A stretch of 64,000 nt of DNA from NCBI GenBank assembly GCA_029747015.1, contig JAKOGI010000328.1:557501-621500 (forward strand), written 5' to 3'. The DNA is from Carnegiea gigantea. Lineage: Eukaryota; Streptophyta; Magnoliopsida; Caryophyllales; Cactaceae. Shown piece after piece: positions 1-11,896 of the stretch (within the stretch, counting starts at the first letter, position 1; the number at the start of each line of letters is the position of its first letter). A model generated the notes under the pieces. It ran no database searches, was not told where the DNA came from, and worked only from the letters and a program-made list of their open reading frames with translations. The position numbers and the translations under genes are program-made.

Positions 1-516
<516 letters not shown>

Positions 517-1899
517 AAAATCAGTATGGCAGTGACAAATCATGCGCGCATTGTGAAAAAGTTGAGGATGAGAAAAGCGATCCTTGTGAGGGTGGTAGTC
601 CTTGACTGCAACTCAAGAATGAATTAATATTGTTATTACTCTACTGAATAAAATTCAAAATCGGGCTGCGACAAAGTCATGGGCGGCGGACAAAATAGAT
701 GTAGTTAGAGCTTCATCTTATTGTTTACAACGGCATATATTTTTGGCAATTGACGTTATATAAATACATAGAAAGTGCCTGCATATAAACGTGAAGTTTA
801 TGTATGAACATAACAAAGAAAAGAGAATCAAGGTCTTCTAGAATTTAGGATTGTGCAACATTACATACATATTGTATGCGAATGTAATCATAATAATTGA
901 TAAAAGCATCGTTTCCCTCCAATTATTTGTAAAATTTAATTGAAAATAATATGTTATGTCATGTCTATTTTATTTATCTTACATGAAATCGTATTATTTT
1001 TTGAGCACAATACTACACTAATTAATATAAAGAGTTATTCTTTTTGTGGTTTACACTTAAAATGTTAATTTTGCGAACTTTTAATATTACTTATATAAAA
1101 TATAAATTGGTATTACCTGAGTGTCAATGAATATAATTGATAAATTTTTAATAAATTATTATCAGATGATGCATTTATAAATTTGAAATTATTTGACAAT
1201 AAGTTAAGGTGTAATATGCAGCCAAATTATCTCTCTGTCACCAGGGGAGGAGATGCCGTCTAACTAACGAAAGTAAAAGGTGGGAGGCCATCGATGTCCA
1301 TAATAAATAAGGGGAGCCCCCAAATTTGTCCATTTGGCATTCGCACAACATTTCTGACCCATCCCTTTCCCACACCCCTGCGAGTTGCATGCATCACCCC
1401 CAGCATATATATATATATATATATATTTTCTTTTTACACCAACCAAAAAAACACAACCACTTTACAATGACGGCATTGTTACAATGATAAGTCCGGAGTA
1501 CCACCTCCGTAAGACTGTAACTGTTAAATTCAATATTTTTTTAAAAAAAGAAATCAATAATGTGTAATTTTTTAGGGCTAAAAAAGGATATTAAAAAAAA
1601 TTCAACATAAACTATATACTAATTTAAATTTTTATGTACAGTTGAAGATATTCGCTTATATGAAGTCTTTACAATGCGACAAGGACTCTAAAAAATTGTA
1701 GATAAATAACGAAAAGTATTATACAGCGGACTAAATGCTTTTAAAGGCTGCACCAGTCGAATAAAGTCGAAGTCAAACCTTTGTAATTTTTGAAATTCTT
1801 CTTAACGTAATTAAGGTTGACTCTGTAGCAACATTTCGTAATATAGCAGCATTTCGTTAGCAAAAATCCAAATCAGATTGCAGTAAATCCTCTCTTTCA
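517..1899. other. Intergenic, no gene seen
   Basis: AT-rich DNA with no convincing coding region on either strand. A short (AT)n run lies at about 1404-1426. The stretch 1210-1400 is less AT-rich but has no recognisable product. The distal promoter of the RING gene at 2242 probably lies toward the right end. Confidence 0.6.
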
Positions 1900-2133
1900 A
1901 TGGTCTATTCTCCATGTCTCTCAGACACTGCCAACTTGGAATCGTCAAGTGCTTCCATTCTTCACAAATTTACAGCCCAGAATGAAAGCTCTCTAGAAGC
2001 AGTGGAAGAAGTCATCAGCCATACCCCACATCATCACCCCATGCATCCTTCAAAGTCAGAAAACACTCTTCTTCTTTCCCCCACCTTTGAATTCAATCAC
2101 TCCAAAACTCTCTCTCTCTCTGTCTCTATCCCC

Positions 2134-2145
2134 ATTTATATACCC
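2134..2145 (+). promoter_or_regulatory. Candidate TATA box for the ATL gene at 2242
   Basis: The sequence ATTTATATACCC sits about 100 bp before the start codon, inside a pyrimidine-rich stretch with a CT run at 2109-2121. This is a typical spacing for a plant gene with a short leader. No transcript evidence is available. Confidence 0.45.
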
Positions 2146-2196
2146 TCCACCACCTCCCCCACTTTTCTCTCTCTTCCGTCTCCACCCCCTTCTCAC

Positions 2197-2226
2197 ATGC
2201 CATCTCCCAAAAAAAAAACCCCTTAA
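2197..2226 (+). CDS. Possible 9-codon upstream ORF in the leader of the ATL gene
   Basis: An ATG at 2197 opens a frame reading MPSPKKKTP and stops at 2224-2226, 15 bp before the ATG of the RING gene at 2242. If transcription starts near the TATA-like site at 2134, this ATG lies in the 5' leader and could lower translation of the main frame. The peptide is not recognised; translation is inference only. Confidence 0.3.
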   Translation: MPSPKKKTP

Positions 2227-2241
2227 GAAATCAATCCCCTG

Positions 2242-3357
2242 ATGAATTTCATCCTCATCCGTCCGATTCTCCACTATGGACTCACCGCCATCATCTTCAT
2301 CACCCTCCTGTCTCGACCCGCTTCCGCAGACTCACCGGGTCGACCCGACTCGGACCCGGGTTCCCTGTACACTCCGCAGAAATTCAGCCCGTCCATGGGG
2401 GTCATCATCATCGTCCTAATCGCCGCCCTCTTCTTCATGGGATTCTTCTCCATCTACATCCGCCACTGCACAGGCGGTGGCAACGGCGGGGCGTCGAGAA
2501 GAGGGATAATCGGGTCGGTGGCGCGGTCCGTGAGGGGCCAACGCGGGCTGGACCGGGCCGTGGTGGAGTCTTTCCCGACGTTTACCTACTCCGCCGTCAA
2601 GGAGCTGAAGATCGGAAAAGGCGCCTTGGAGTGCGCCGTGTGTTTGACTGAGTTTGACGATGATGATACGCTGCGTTTGATCCCAAAGTGTGATCACGCG
2701 TTTCATCCCGATTGCATCGATGAGTGGCTTGTGGGCCATACTACTTGCCCCGTTTGCCGATCCAACCTCGCGGACGGCGGCGGGTCGGTCCACGCGCGAC
2801 CGGAGATTGAGGGGAACGACGCCGTGGTGGGAACCAGTGACGAGTGTGAGAATCCCACTAATTGTGATGTTGAGAATCCCAATTCTATCCCAGAGGAGAG
2901 AGAATCGATGGAGGAGCCTTTGCAGGGGACAATGAATAGGAGTCGTACGATGAGGAGGAGCAATTCGATTGGACAGCCCAGATGGTTTGGGAAGTTTACG
3001 AGGTCGTTTTCGACGGGACACGTGGCGGTTAAGCAGTGGGAGAGGTTTACTTTGAGGTTACCGGAAGAAGTACGGAAGCAGGTAGTGAGTGGGACCCTTG
3101 AGAGGAGTACTAGTTTGGTGGTTTTGCCTCGCGAACGGAGCTCCAGGAGAGGGTATCGAACCGGGTTCGGCGAGGGGAGCAGTCGATCCAGCCGGTTCGG
3201 AAGCGTTCGGGTGGACCGAGGTGTCCGGTCCGATCGGTGGGTCTTCTCTCTCGCACCACCGTTCTTCTCAATGGCGCCGTCTCTTAGGTCACCTAAGGAT
3301 GGCGTAGATAGCCGCCAAGGGTGTGTTCGGGTTGAGTCAACCCGGCTACCCGTGTGA
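2242..3357 (+). CDS. ATL-family RING-H2 E3 ubiquitin ligase, ATL6/ATL31-like
   Basis: Predicted membrane-anchored E3 ubiquitin ligase of 371 aa, intronless as is usual for ATLs. A signal peptide (about 1-29, ending near SAD) is followed by a membrane segment (52-74), a basic stretch, the ATL hallmark RGLD (101-104) and a complete RING-H2. The eight metal ligands are C131, C134, C150, H152, H155, C158, C169 and C172, with the E2-contacting Trp of EWL at 161-163. The tail carries RSFSTGH (254-260) and RFTLRLPEEVRKQ (268-280), features I associate with ATL6/ATL31, whose phosphorylated tails bind 14-3-3 proteins. In Arabidopsis that pair acts in carbon/nitrogen response and defence; the same role here is inference. 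The start is the first ATG giving a signal peptide. It is the only + strand member of the local RING cluster. Family assignment is secure, the exact orthologue less so. Confidence 0.95.
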   Translation: MNFILIRPILHYGLTAIIFITLLSRPASADSPGRPDSDPGSLYTPQKFSPSMGVIIIVLIAALFFMGFFSIYIRHCTGGGNGGASRRGIIGSVARSVRGQRGLDRAVVESFPTFTYSAVKELKIGKGALECAVCLTEFDDDDTLRLIPKCDHAFHPDCIDEWLVGHTTCPVCRSNLADGGGSVHARPEIEGNDAVVGTSDECENPTNCDVENPNSIPEERESMEEPLQGTMNRSRTMRRSNSIGQPRWFGKFTRSFSTGHVAVKQWERFTLRLPEEVRKQVVSGTLERSTSLVVLPRERSSRRGYRTGFGEGSSRSSRFGSVRVDRGVRSDRWVFSLAPPFFSMAPSLRSPKDGVDSRQGCVRVESTRLPV

Positions 3358-4050
3358 CTTGCCTAGCAATATTGCAACAATAGTGGCATTCAATCTGAAC
3401 CGTGTCTCAATAGAATTGAGCCATGTATAGACATAGACAACCTTACCCTTCAAAATGAGAGGCGGATTCTCATAACTCTATGAGGAGTGGGAAAACATTT
3501 GAGTTGGCTAGTTTGACTGTAAATAATGTACTATCCGTTTTGATTATTTTTTAACATTTTTGATGGGTGTAAAATATGTCCACTGAACCCATCAAAAATC
3601 AATTTTGAATTTTTTTTTATAAATATAAGTTTCTAAGTTCTTTTAGTATTTTATAATAAAGAGCCATACCTAGGTTTAACGGCGAAGGCGGCATGGGTGC
3701 AGTGGTACACCCCACTCAACAACCAAAAAAAAAAAAAAAAAGATATGGCTAAAATTTACAAACTTAGTAGTTGCATAAAAAAAATGTGAGGCAAACTCGC
3801 ACATCAAATGGCACTTCGCTCGGTAGTTGGAGTTTGCGTGTGGCATTTTTGTTGCTGTGAGGTTGATGCGGGTTTGACTACCTTTGCCCGTGTACATTGG
3901 TTTTTTTTTAAAAAAAAAAAATTTCTTCCGTTTTTTCTACCTACAAATCCAAAAAAGCTCTCCACTCAAGTCTCCACTAATTTAACCCTCATTTCTCATC
4001 CTCAACAAAACACTCTCCCAAGTCACAAAACCCAAAAACCGTAAGTGGCT
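3358..4050. other. 3' region of the ATL gene and intergenic DNA
   Basis: The first few hundred bases probably hold the 3' UTR; AATAAA-like sites occur near 3655. A poly(A) tract lies at 3725-3741 and a T/A tract at 3900-3920. No further gene is seen. Confidence 0.5.
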
Positions 4051-4450
4051 AAGGCTCTGTTCTTTTCGTAAGTCTTTTTGGATTTATCAACCTCAACCCA
4101 CTTCAACCAACCTAAAAAAAAAATACCAACCTCAACCTATTTGACCTACCTCAACTTATTTCAACCCAATTTCAACTCACCTCTTCATAATTTTAATAAT
4201 TTGTAAAGTGTCATGTGAGATTTAGTTATTTTTGCAAAGTAGTATGATTTGAAAATAGTGAAAATTTATAAGTAAATTGGGGTGGGTAAAAGGATGATGT
4301 AGGTTAAGGTAGGTTGAAGTAGTTTGAAGTACATTGAAGTGGATTGAATTTTTTTTATGTGATAAATTGAACTTGGTTAAAATAATGAAAGTAAATTGAA
4401 GTTTGTTGATGTTGGTATTTTAGAATTGACCCACGAAAAGAACAGGACCT
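4051..4450. mobile_element. MITE of a family with CTGTTCTTTTCGT ends (copy 1)
   Basis: The left end reads AGGCTCTGTTCTTTTCGT. The right end, ACGAAAAGAACAGGACCT, is its inverted match with few changes. The interior is built from degenerate CAACCTACTTCAACC units, in one orientation on the left half and the opposite on the right. Related copies lie at 4769, 5185, 9141, 46381 and 60415. hAT affiliation is possible; no target duplication was verified. Confidence 0.75.
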
Positions 4451-4768
4451 AAAAAATTAGGGAAAAAAAAAAATACTCCATCTGCAACTATAAAGTTTAA
4501 TAATTTCTTATCACGTTCAAAATTCATACCTTCAGGAATCATTTAATTTCTAATTGCAATTTGTAAACGTGAGACACATATGAAGACATTGAGATATGGA
4601 AATGATTACAGGAGTGTATTGCACAAATTAAACGACGAAAAATATTTAAGCACGTATCAGTGCCACCTCCTATATTTTAAAATTAATAACAAATTTATAT
4701 TGCTGATATATTTTGTAACAATTACGATCATACTATTTTCTTATGTTACATCTGAATTTTTTGAATAT

Positions 4769-5003
4769 GGGCCTGTTATTTTCATAAGTAAATTGGGGTG
4801 GGTAAAAGGGTGAGGTAGGTTGAACCAGGTTGAGGTGGGTTGAAGTAGGTTGAAGTAAGTTGAATTTTTTTAATATCATAAATTGAACTTTAGTTGATAG
4901 TAGAAGTGGGTTGAAGTAGGTTAAAGTGGGTTTAAATATATTGAAGTAGGTTGAAGTGGGTTGAGGTTGATATTTTCAAATTTACCCATGAAAAAAAAGG
5001 TCC
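4769..5003. mobile_element. MITE of the CTGTTCTTTT family (copy 2)
   Basis: It begins GGGCCTGTTATTTTCATAAG and ends with a matching inverted end (CCCATGAAAAAAAAGGTCC). The interior holds repeated GGTTGAAGTAGG units, the same family as 4051-4450. Confidence 0.65.
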
Positions 5004-5184
5004 GTATATAAAAAGTTGTCATTAATAAATTTTGTAACCCAAATTGTCAAAAATAATTGACAAGTTGTGCCGACCTCCAACTTCTAGAAAAATAGTTACA
5101 AAATTGTGAAATTACTATTCTGTGAAAAAATGCACTAAAAATTACAATAACTTCATAAATTATTACACATAATTACATTCTCAT

Positions 5185-5362
5185 TATTTTAACCCACTGC
5201 AACCCACCACAAAAAAAAATATACCAACTTCATTCTACTTCAACCTATTTCAACCCACTTCAACCCACCACAAAAAAAATATCAACTTCAACCCACCTCA
5301 ATCTATCTCAACCCACTTTAACCTTTTACCCACTCCAATTTACCTACAAAAAGAACAGGCCT
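5185..5362. mobile_element. MITE of the CTGTTCTTTT family (copy 3, partial)
   Basis: The right end CTACAAAAAGAACAGGCC and the CAACCCACTTCAACC interior are clear. The left terminal repeat is not found, so this copy is probably truncated. Confidence 0.55.
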
Positions 5363-5379
5363 AAGTCCCAAATCCCAAG

Positions 5380-5700
5380 TTTCCAAATTTGTGAGTTTAT
5401 TTGTTTATTTTGTGATTTATTTATGGGTCTAGTTTTTTAGTTTATTTGTGGGTTTATTCTGGGAGTTTCTTTGTAAGTTTATTTGTTTAATTTGTTAGTT
5501 TATTTGTGTGGTTTAATTTGAGAGTTTATTTGTTTAATTTGTAATTTTATTTGTGGGTTTAATTTGTGTGTTTATTTATGGGTTTAATTTGTGAGTTTAT
5601 TTGCTTATTTTGTGAGTTAATTTGTGGTATTAATTTGACAGTTTATTTGTGGGTTTAATTTATTTAATTTGAAATTTGTTTATTTTGTGGGTTCAATTTC
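5380..5700. repeat. Degenerate minisatellite of GAGTTTATTTGTTTAATTTG units
   Basis: Seen directly: about twenty imperfect repeats of a 15-20 bp unit (GTTTATTTGTGGGTTTAATTT and variants) in direct orientation. No open frame spans the array. Confidence 0.8.
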
Positions 5701-6064
5701 AATTTTAGATCAAAATGCATAGATATTTCAAAATATGAGGGTTCATCGAAGCCAATTAGATTAGATCTAATGTAACAGTTATTCGATTTTAGTATATGAC
5801 AATTGTTGAATTTTATATTGTATACTATCATTTTCGATACTCCTCCTTGAAATTTCTAACTTTGCCACTGCCTAGGTCATTGTGCCATTAAATAATTTGT
5901 AGAGTTTGCTTCCTCCACAGCTGATCAAACCTATTTACGTAATTGTTTTGTCCTCTTGTCATGTGTTATATAGTATATGCATTTTCTAATATTGTCTCAG
6001 TGAATATAATTTTATGTTGTAAAGATATTGTTCTATGCATCGTATGATGAGTTTAAAGTTAGGA

Positions 6065-6236
6065 TTGTTCATTGCTTGTCAAAATCGGACCATAATGAAG
6101 ACCAGTGTAGACCAGAAGGTTTGGACTGGACCAAGTCAATTCTCTGCGATCCTCGGTCCGCTCTTTGGGTCTTACTCGATCCTTGGTCCATTCTGGTCTG
6201 GTCTATAAGTCTAGACCGATGATTGAATTTTCATTC

Positions 6237-6267
<31 letters not shown>

Positions 6268-7440
6268 TGAGTTCTAGTGCCTTAATTAGGGTTTGCGTTT
6301 GCTCGTCTTGCCTCTTTCTCACTCTCATACTCTCAATCCCTATGCGGCTATGGGCTATTCCTCCGACGCTGACAATTCATGTCGTCTCTCACCGATGGGC
6401 ACTCAATCAGTGCCCCTTTTCTATTCCTTTCGAAATTGACATTGGCCATATTTGGCAAACAGCTATTCGCTGTTTGTATTAGCTGTTAGCAGTTTGAATT
6501 AACTATTTGTTGAAAAATTGTTTAGTAAATTTAGCTATTTCTGATAAAGTTGTGAGACAAAAAGCTAATTCTTTAAAAAGCAAAAAGCTCATGGAATTAG
6601 CTTTTTCAAATTAGCTTTTTGGATCCAAAAAGCTCTTCTGAAAAGCTCCTTCACCAAACACCTAGATTTGCTTTTTCACATGATCAAACAGTTAATTTTG
6701 GTTAAAAAAGCTCCTTTTGATAAAAAAACTCTTCCAAAAACTGTTTGCCGAACACCCCATTCTCTATTTGCTATTAGATTGACTTAGCCCTGCCCAATTC
6801 GTGGCCATGAGCCCATCATGAAGGTAGGTGTTAGTTGGTGATAAGTCTAACTCTTCCGTGTGACTCTCGTTCTTTCATGTCCGATTGGTTGTGGTAAGAA
6901 TCAAATTTGACAATTTTGCTATGGTTTTGGAATCAATTATGAATCAAAATTGTCACTCTAATTAGGATATTTTTTATTATGTTTGAATTTGATTTGTTAA
7001 GATTTTTAGATCTGGGAAAGAATGTTGTGGTCGAGCAATTTGCAACTTAAAAATGGCGTATGTACTTTGTTCAAAGTGGTGGATTGATTTGATTTTTTTA
7101 AAACTTTTTTATCGATTTCTCTTGCTTGTTTTATCGATTTTTTTGGGTACTTTGTTGTGATTTGAGTGAAAATAATTTTATTTTGCTCTTTGATGCATAA
7201 TGCATTGTTATGATTTTTGATACAATATAACATATTGACATTCACTGTTTCTCAGACCCCTTCATTTAGACGTTGCAAATTCGATCGATTCCAATTCGGT
7301 TTGGTTTTTTTTGGTCCGGTATGATCTGACCCAAATTTTATTATGTCCGACCCTCGGTCTTTATACTACTTTATAATCGGTCTTTAATTTAACCCAATCC
7401 AATCCAGTTCGATTTCAGTTTAGACCGATGAATATCCCCG
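6065..7440. mobile_element. Possible non-autonomous element with GGTCCGGT-type ends, interrupted by a MITE
   Basis: The left part (6065-6225) and right part (7265-7440) are both rich in GGTC/GACC words (GGTCCATTCTGGTCTGG, GGTCTAAACTGAA-type ends), as in many plant elements that end in GGTTCATCGGTCC-like repeats. Between them lie an AT microsatellite (6238-6262), a TTAGGGTTT box (6286-6294) followed by leader-like sequence, and an inserted MITE (6444-6758). The boundaries are uncertain. Confidence 0.3.
6444..6758. mobile_element. MITE of the TTTGGCAAACAGCT family (copy 1)
   Basis: The left end is GGCCATATTTGGCAAACAGC and the right end CTGTTTGCCGAACACC, in inverted orientation. The interior has TTAGCTGTTTG and AAAAAGCTCTT words. 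Homologues lie at 26570-26929 and 44935-45848. Confidence 0.75.
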
Positions 7441-9140
7441 TTTAAAAAGATAGACATAGAGTGATGTGTCACTATTCTCGATAACTAAACTGGAATGAAA
7501 AGGTTAGGTTTGAAGTAAGGGACACTGCCTACTCTTAATTTTTGTTCAAATGACAGTAGATCATCATTGCCAACTTTTCCACTACCATTACAAGTTCAAA
7601 TCAGATGATCCTGAGTACTCCAAGTCATGAAAAGCGACATGCGCATTGAAATTTGCTCATTTTTAATAAATGGTCAAAATCTTGATGGCTTATAAATTTC
7701 ATATGGCCGAAGGGAAAGCCTCTATTTTTTAAAAATTCTTTTTCACCTAACTTCCTATCTTCATTAATCCCTGTTTGTTATCGTATATGTTGCTGTCTTT
7801 TTTTTTTATTTTTAAAATAGATAATCAGATTTTCTAAACTTGACATTAGATCCAAGTAGCAATTCTTGATAACTAAAGGACGTGAGTACCAAACCTAAGA
7901 TTCATTTGTCTTCTACCTTATTCCTCACAAGATTCATTAGTGCATCTAGGCTAAACTTGAGTAGACCTGACAAACGAGTCGCTTGATTCAAGTTCGGGTT
8001 GGGTTGCCTTCAGGTCGGGTCATATTTGGATCAATACGATTCGGTTTGAGTTGATTTTTGGTCTAATAAGCTTCTCCGCCAAAGAAAAGTAACTGTGGTG
8101 GAAAATATTTGGATCGGGTTAACTTTGGTTGGGCTCATTTTCGATTCGGATCAACTTTGGTTAGTTATTTTGGGCGTCAACTTGAGTATATTTCGAATCA
8201 TTCGGTTCAGATCATTCACTTTGGATCACTTTTGTCTAATAAAGTGATTCTGAGTGTGATTTATTATGATATTTTACTAATTTTATTGGTTTACTTCTTG
8301 CAGTAATTTGTGACATGATGAGTTATTGCTTACTATACTCTGCATTAATAAAACGAAAAATATCAAACGAAAAAAAGAGATGAAAAGTTTGTGCATGGGT
8401 GATATCCTACGCAAAACATGCTTCTATTTGCCCAAGCATGAAGTTTTTGGTGGGATAAAGCACATTCGCACCTGCTTTTATGTCCACCGCATTTGAACTT
8501 ATTGATTGGAGGGAAATGCTTGAGTCTAATAGTCCACACCTGGCAACCATCAAACTTCATCCTCCTGTCCGTCCAAGAATGTGGTACACGTTTGGACGAC
8601 ACTAATGAAAACGAAGGTCATGATCTTCTCCATGTGCAATTTGACCTAGTTCTACTTCTAAATCATATGACTCTAGAAGTACCTCATCCATTAATATACA
8701 ACTGTACAAGCTAAGCGTGGTGTATCCTTAGGGATTGAAGCCCCAAAAATCTAGTTCATTTCCATTGTGTAGAAATATTAATTCTACTAGTGACTAGTAG
8801 ATCTCTTCAAAAAAGTTTGATCATTATTTTTCTTCCAGATGCTTCGTACGGTGTCTTGGAAGAAAATTTGTCGGCAAAAAAAATTAAAATTTGGGTGGGC
8901 TGGGGGATCGTGGAACATAGGCGGTTAATAAAGTTTTCTGATGTAAACTTTCTTCCATATATTTTACTGAACCTACTAATTTTTGGGTTACAAATTTGCA
9001 CGTCAAATACCATCTCTCTGTAGATTTCTTGTCCCTTACTTGTAAGACTAGTGATTCCTAGGTATGCAAGAGCTTATTTCAAAGCAGGGAACTACTATGC
9101 AAGGACATTCGCGGAATGTTAGCAATGGATAGCCCACTAA
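7441..9140. other. Intergenic, degenerate repeat fragments only
   Basis: 7960-8260 holds CGGGTTGGGTT / TCGGATCAACTTTGG words typical of decayed repeats. A weakly structured region at 8380-8720 has open frames on both strands without a recognisable product. No gene can be supported. Confidence 0.5.
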
Positions 9141-9325
9141 GGCCTTGTTCATTTCATGGGTCAATTCTAAAATACCAATCTCAACCTATTTCAATCTAGT
9201 TCAACCTACTTCAATTTACATCAATCCACTTTAACTTACTTCAATCTATTTCAACCCACCTCAACCTACCTCAACCTACTTCACCCTTTTATCCACCCTA
9301 ATTCACCTACGAAAAGAACAGGCCC
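9141..9325. mobile_element. MITE of the CTGTTCTTTT family (copy 4)
   Basis: It starts GGCCTTGTTCATTTCATGGG and ends CCTACGAAAAGAACAGGCC, inverted, with the CAACCTACTTCAACC interior. At about 185 bp it is compact and well delimited. Confidence 0.75.
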
Positions 9326-10123
9326 TAACTCCTGGACTAAGAAATGGTGTAGATAGAAAAACATTTTAGAGATGATTCATTCGAGAGGTAGAAAAATTTC
9401 CTCATGAAATTTTTAACCCTGTCATTGAATACTTTTTTTTAAAACCAGATTTTCTCCAATTAAATTTTTTATAAAATTTAAACAGGCCAAGTTATTTATA
9501 GCTGAGATATTTACGTTATGTATTAGTAGTTCTTATTCTGTTAAACTTTTTTTTAAAGAAAAACCCTTAATGTAAATAATTTAAAATTGTTCAACTTCAT
9601 TTGGTCAATTTTTGAACCTTGATTGAGTCTTTTCTTACACATTACATGGACAAAATCATGTGCCTCAAACAACTTAAAACATATGTATATTTTTTTTAGA
9701 AGAAAGAAGGTATGTTACAATCAAAGTTAGCCCTCAAACACTCAACTTTCCACCAACTAATATGGCTTCCCTTGGAGAATTAATTAAGCTCCCAAGATTC
9801 ACCGACTTTTCCGTCGGATGAAAAGATCGTTTCCCAACCATACTCATTGACCAACTAAACCAATACACATGGTCATCTATTCCAAATTTACAACATCATG
9901 TACAGCTCATACAACATTGACTTGACATTGTTTCCAAATGAGATTAATATAATTAAGAAAAGATCTCAACAATTATGCTCAAATTGCTCATTAGAGCCCC
10001 ACCAAACTGTACATTTTTGTCTATAATCTTGACCCTTAATATTGACTTCTGTAAGGTCAAATGAGCAAAAACTAACCCAAATACGTTCGGTGCAGCAACC
10101 ATCCTGTGCGTCCCATTCATCAA
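9326..10123. other. Intergenic and probable 3' flank of the RING gene at 10124
   Basis: AT-rich, with no coding region supported. The 3' UTR of the - strand gene ending at 10124 should lie at its right end. Confidence 0.5.
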
Positions 10124-10618
10124 TCATCCCCCACCTCTGCCACCGTCGATCACAACTTCCACCGGAGCTGGCGTGCTGCCACTTGGCACGTCCTCCGCCG
10201 GCAGGAGAATCGCTCGGCAGAAGGGACACGTGGCATGAGAACTGAGCCAAATATCGACGCACTCAGCATGGAACACGTGGCCACACTTGGGCAGTAGACG
10301 CAGCGTTTCATTCTCCTCAAACGGCCCCAAACACACCACGCACTCTCCCGTCATCTTCACACCTGCATCGACCTTTGTGTCCGGCCCCAGATAGGAAAAT
10401 TTAGGGCAGGACTCGACGATTGAGGGCTCAAGGCCACGTGGCACCTCCTGATTGGTTGTGAACACGACAATCATGGGCCCTACAGACCGAGATGATCGGG
10501 TCGAGTAGGGGTAGATTCGAAAACATTGACATAAAACAGAACCAATCCAGAGGACAAAGAGGAGGCTTAACAGAAGGTAGAAGGTGAGGTACAAGACTAT
10601 GGCTACCGTGGCATCCAT
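10124..10618 (-). CDS. ATL-family RING-H2 E3 ubiquitin ligase (164 aa)
   Basis: Short membrane-anchored E3 ligase of ATL type, no intron. Counting from the ATG at 10618 (MDATV...), a hydrophobic segment covers about residues 4-29. A variant of the ATL hallmark, RGLEPSIVES (GLE for GLD), follows at about 61-70. The RING-H2 is complete: C93, C96, C112, H114, H117, C120, C131, C134, with DIWL supplying the conserved Trp. The frame stays open five codons upstream only from a TTG, so the ATG at 10618 is the start. The tail is short and ends in a Gly/Arg run. It has no LPEEVR-type tail motif, unlike the members at 2242, 24780 and 28897. Substrate and function are unknown. It is transcribed in the same direction as the next three RING genes. 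Confidence 0.93.
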   Translation of the reverse strand: MDATVAIVLYLTFYLLLSLLFVLWIGSVLCQCFRIYPYSTRSSRSVGPMIVVFTTNQEVPRGLEPSIVESCPKFSYLGPDTKVDAGVKMTGECVVCLGPFEENETLRLLPKCGHVFHAECVDIWLSSHATCPFCRAILLPAEDVPSGSTPAPVEVVIDGGRGGG

Positions 10619-11896
10619 TTTATTTTTGGACAAAATTTCATCCGCTTGGGTTGCCCCTTCTCTTTTAATTTGGCTCTTTTGGTTTATTCATAACATAAGT
10701 AAAATATTAACTAATAAAATTGTACGTAAGTGTCATTTTTGCTTGTTGATTTGTGCAAAATATGGTGTTCGAGTGGGTCAATTTTCAACCCTAAAATTAA
10801 AATGGTTTGTGCGTGTTCATCTAGAGAGAATGGTTGAAAGTGGACGTTATACAAATCAAGTGGCCACAATTTTATTATCTCGGGAAGTCATCAATTGCCA
10901 AATGCTAATCCCAGAAATATTAATCTTCCATTAATTGTTTATTGTTTGAGCCCAAAGGTTCAATTATGACTGTTTTTTATTATTTTTTAAGTGGCAAAGC
11001 TCAATTATGATAACTAAGGATTCTGCAAAATTGTAATCTGCTATGGAATTTTATAAGCAAGACATTGTAGCCCTCCTCAGCCCCACCAACCCCCCCTCCC
11101 CTTCTCTAAAAAAAGAAAAGAAAAGAAAAGAAAAGAAAAGAAAAGTATACCTTTTTTCAAATAAATTTCTCTACTTTTTTCATGAAAGTTATAATTTCTC
11201 TCTATAAGACTCTCTTTCGAGTCATAAGGAATTACTCAGAAGAGCTCCAGAAATGCGCAAATTTTGTGGTTCAGGTAATTATATTATATCTATTGTGCAT
11301 TTCTTTATTATCTTAGGGTATTACCAAAAGGACCATATTCCTAATTTCTTGTGGGAACTGAGGATTTCTTTTTTTTACCTCAACTATAGTGCAAGTTTTT
11401 GGTACTATCACGATTAATTCAATAAAGCTGCGTACTTTAAACTTCTGATTAGGATTGGAGAATGTTTTGGCAATGAATATATTTTCATGTAGCTCTTGTC
11501 AACGATCTTCTTTTCAAGTATAACCAATGAAACAAAATAGAAATTGGCTTTGTCAAGTGATGTACTATGACTCAAGCAAGTTTAGATATGTACGTAGATA
11601 TTGAAGGATGCGGTGTGTGGTTGTCCAAATGCTACAAATTTAATTTAGAGTCGGCCTTACATATAACTACTATTAGTTTGTTGCGGGCAAAGAATTATTT
11701 TGATGTTTTAGATTGAATCTTATTAGTGGACTTGCAATGCATATGTAATTATGTATGCCTTTAATGGATTTTTATCTTTCTAATAAAGAAGGGAGAAAAG
11801 GTTGTATCGACCACGGGACTGCATTGAGGGAAAGCTTTTGTCCACCACTTGACCGCTCATATGAAAAGCCCAAAAGATTCTTAGAAACTCTCAAAT
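10619..11896. other. Intergenic, promoter side of the RING gene at 10124
   Basis: No further gene is seen. An (AAAAG)n microsatellite lies at about 11113-11145. The remainder is AT-rich single-copy-looking DNA. Confidence 0.55.

Noticed and set aside
2416..3021. 201-codon open frame on the - strand opposite the ATL gene at 2242
   Set aside because: Antisense shadow of a GC-rich coding sequence; the + strand frame has a complete RING-H2 and membrane segment, the antisense product resembles nothing.
5380..5700. CRISPR-like array
   Set aside because: Units are adjacent and degenerate with no unique spacers; it is a minisatellite in a plant chromosome.
8363..8602. Copia integrase remnant (a VGYHP word after Cys/Lys-rich sequence on the - strand)
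   Set aside because: Only a few residues resemble the family and no flanking integrase or reverse transcriptase motifs follow.
10619..10633. Longer N-terminus (MSKNK) for the RING gene at 10124
   Set aside because: The codon at 10631-10633 is TTG; the first ATG in frame is at 10616-10618.
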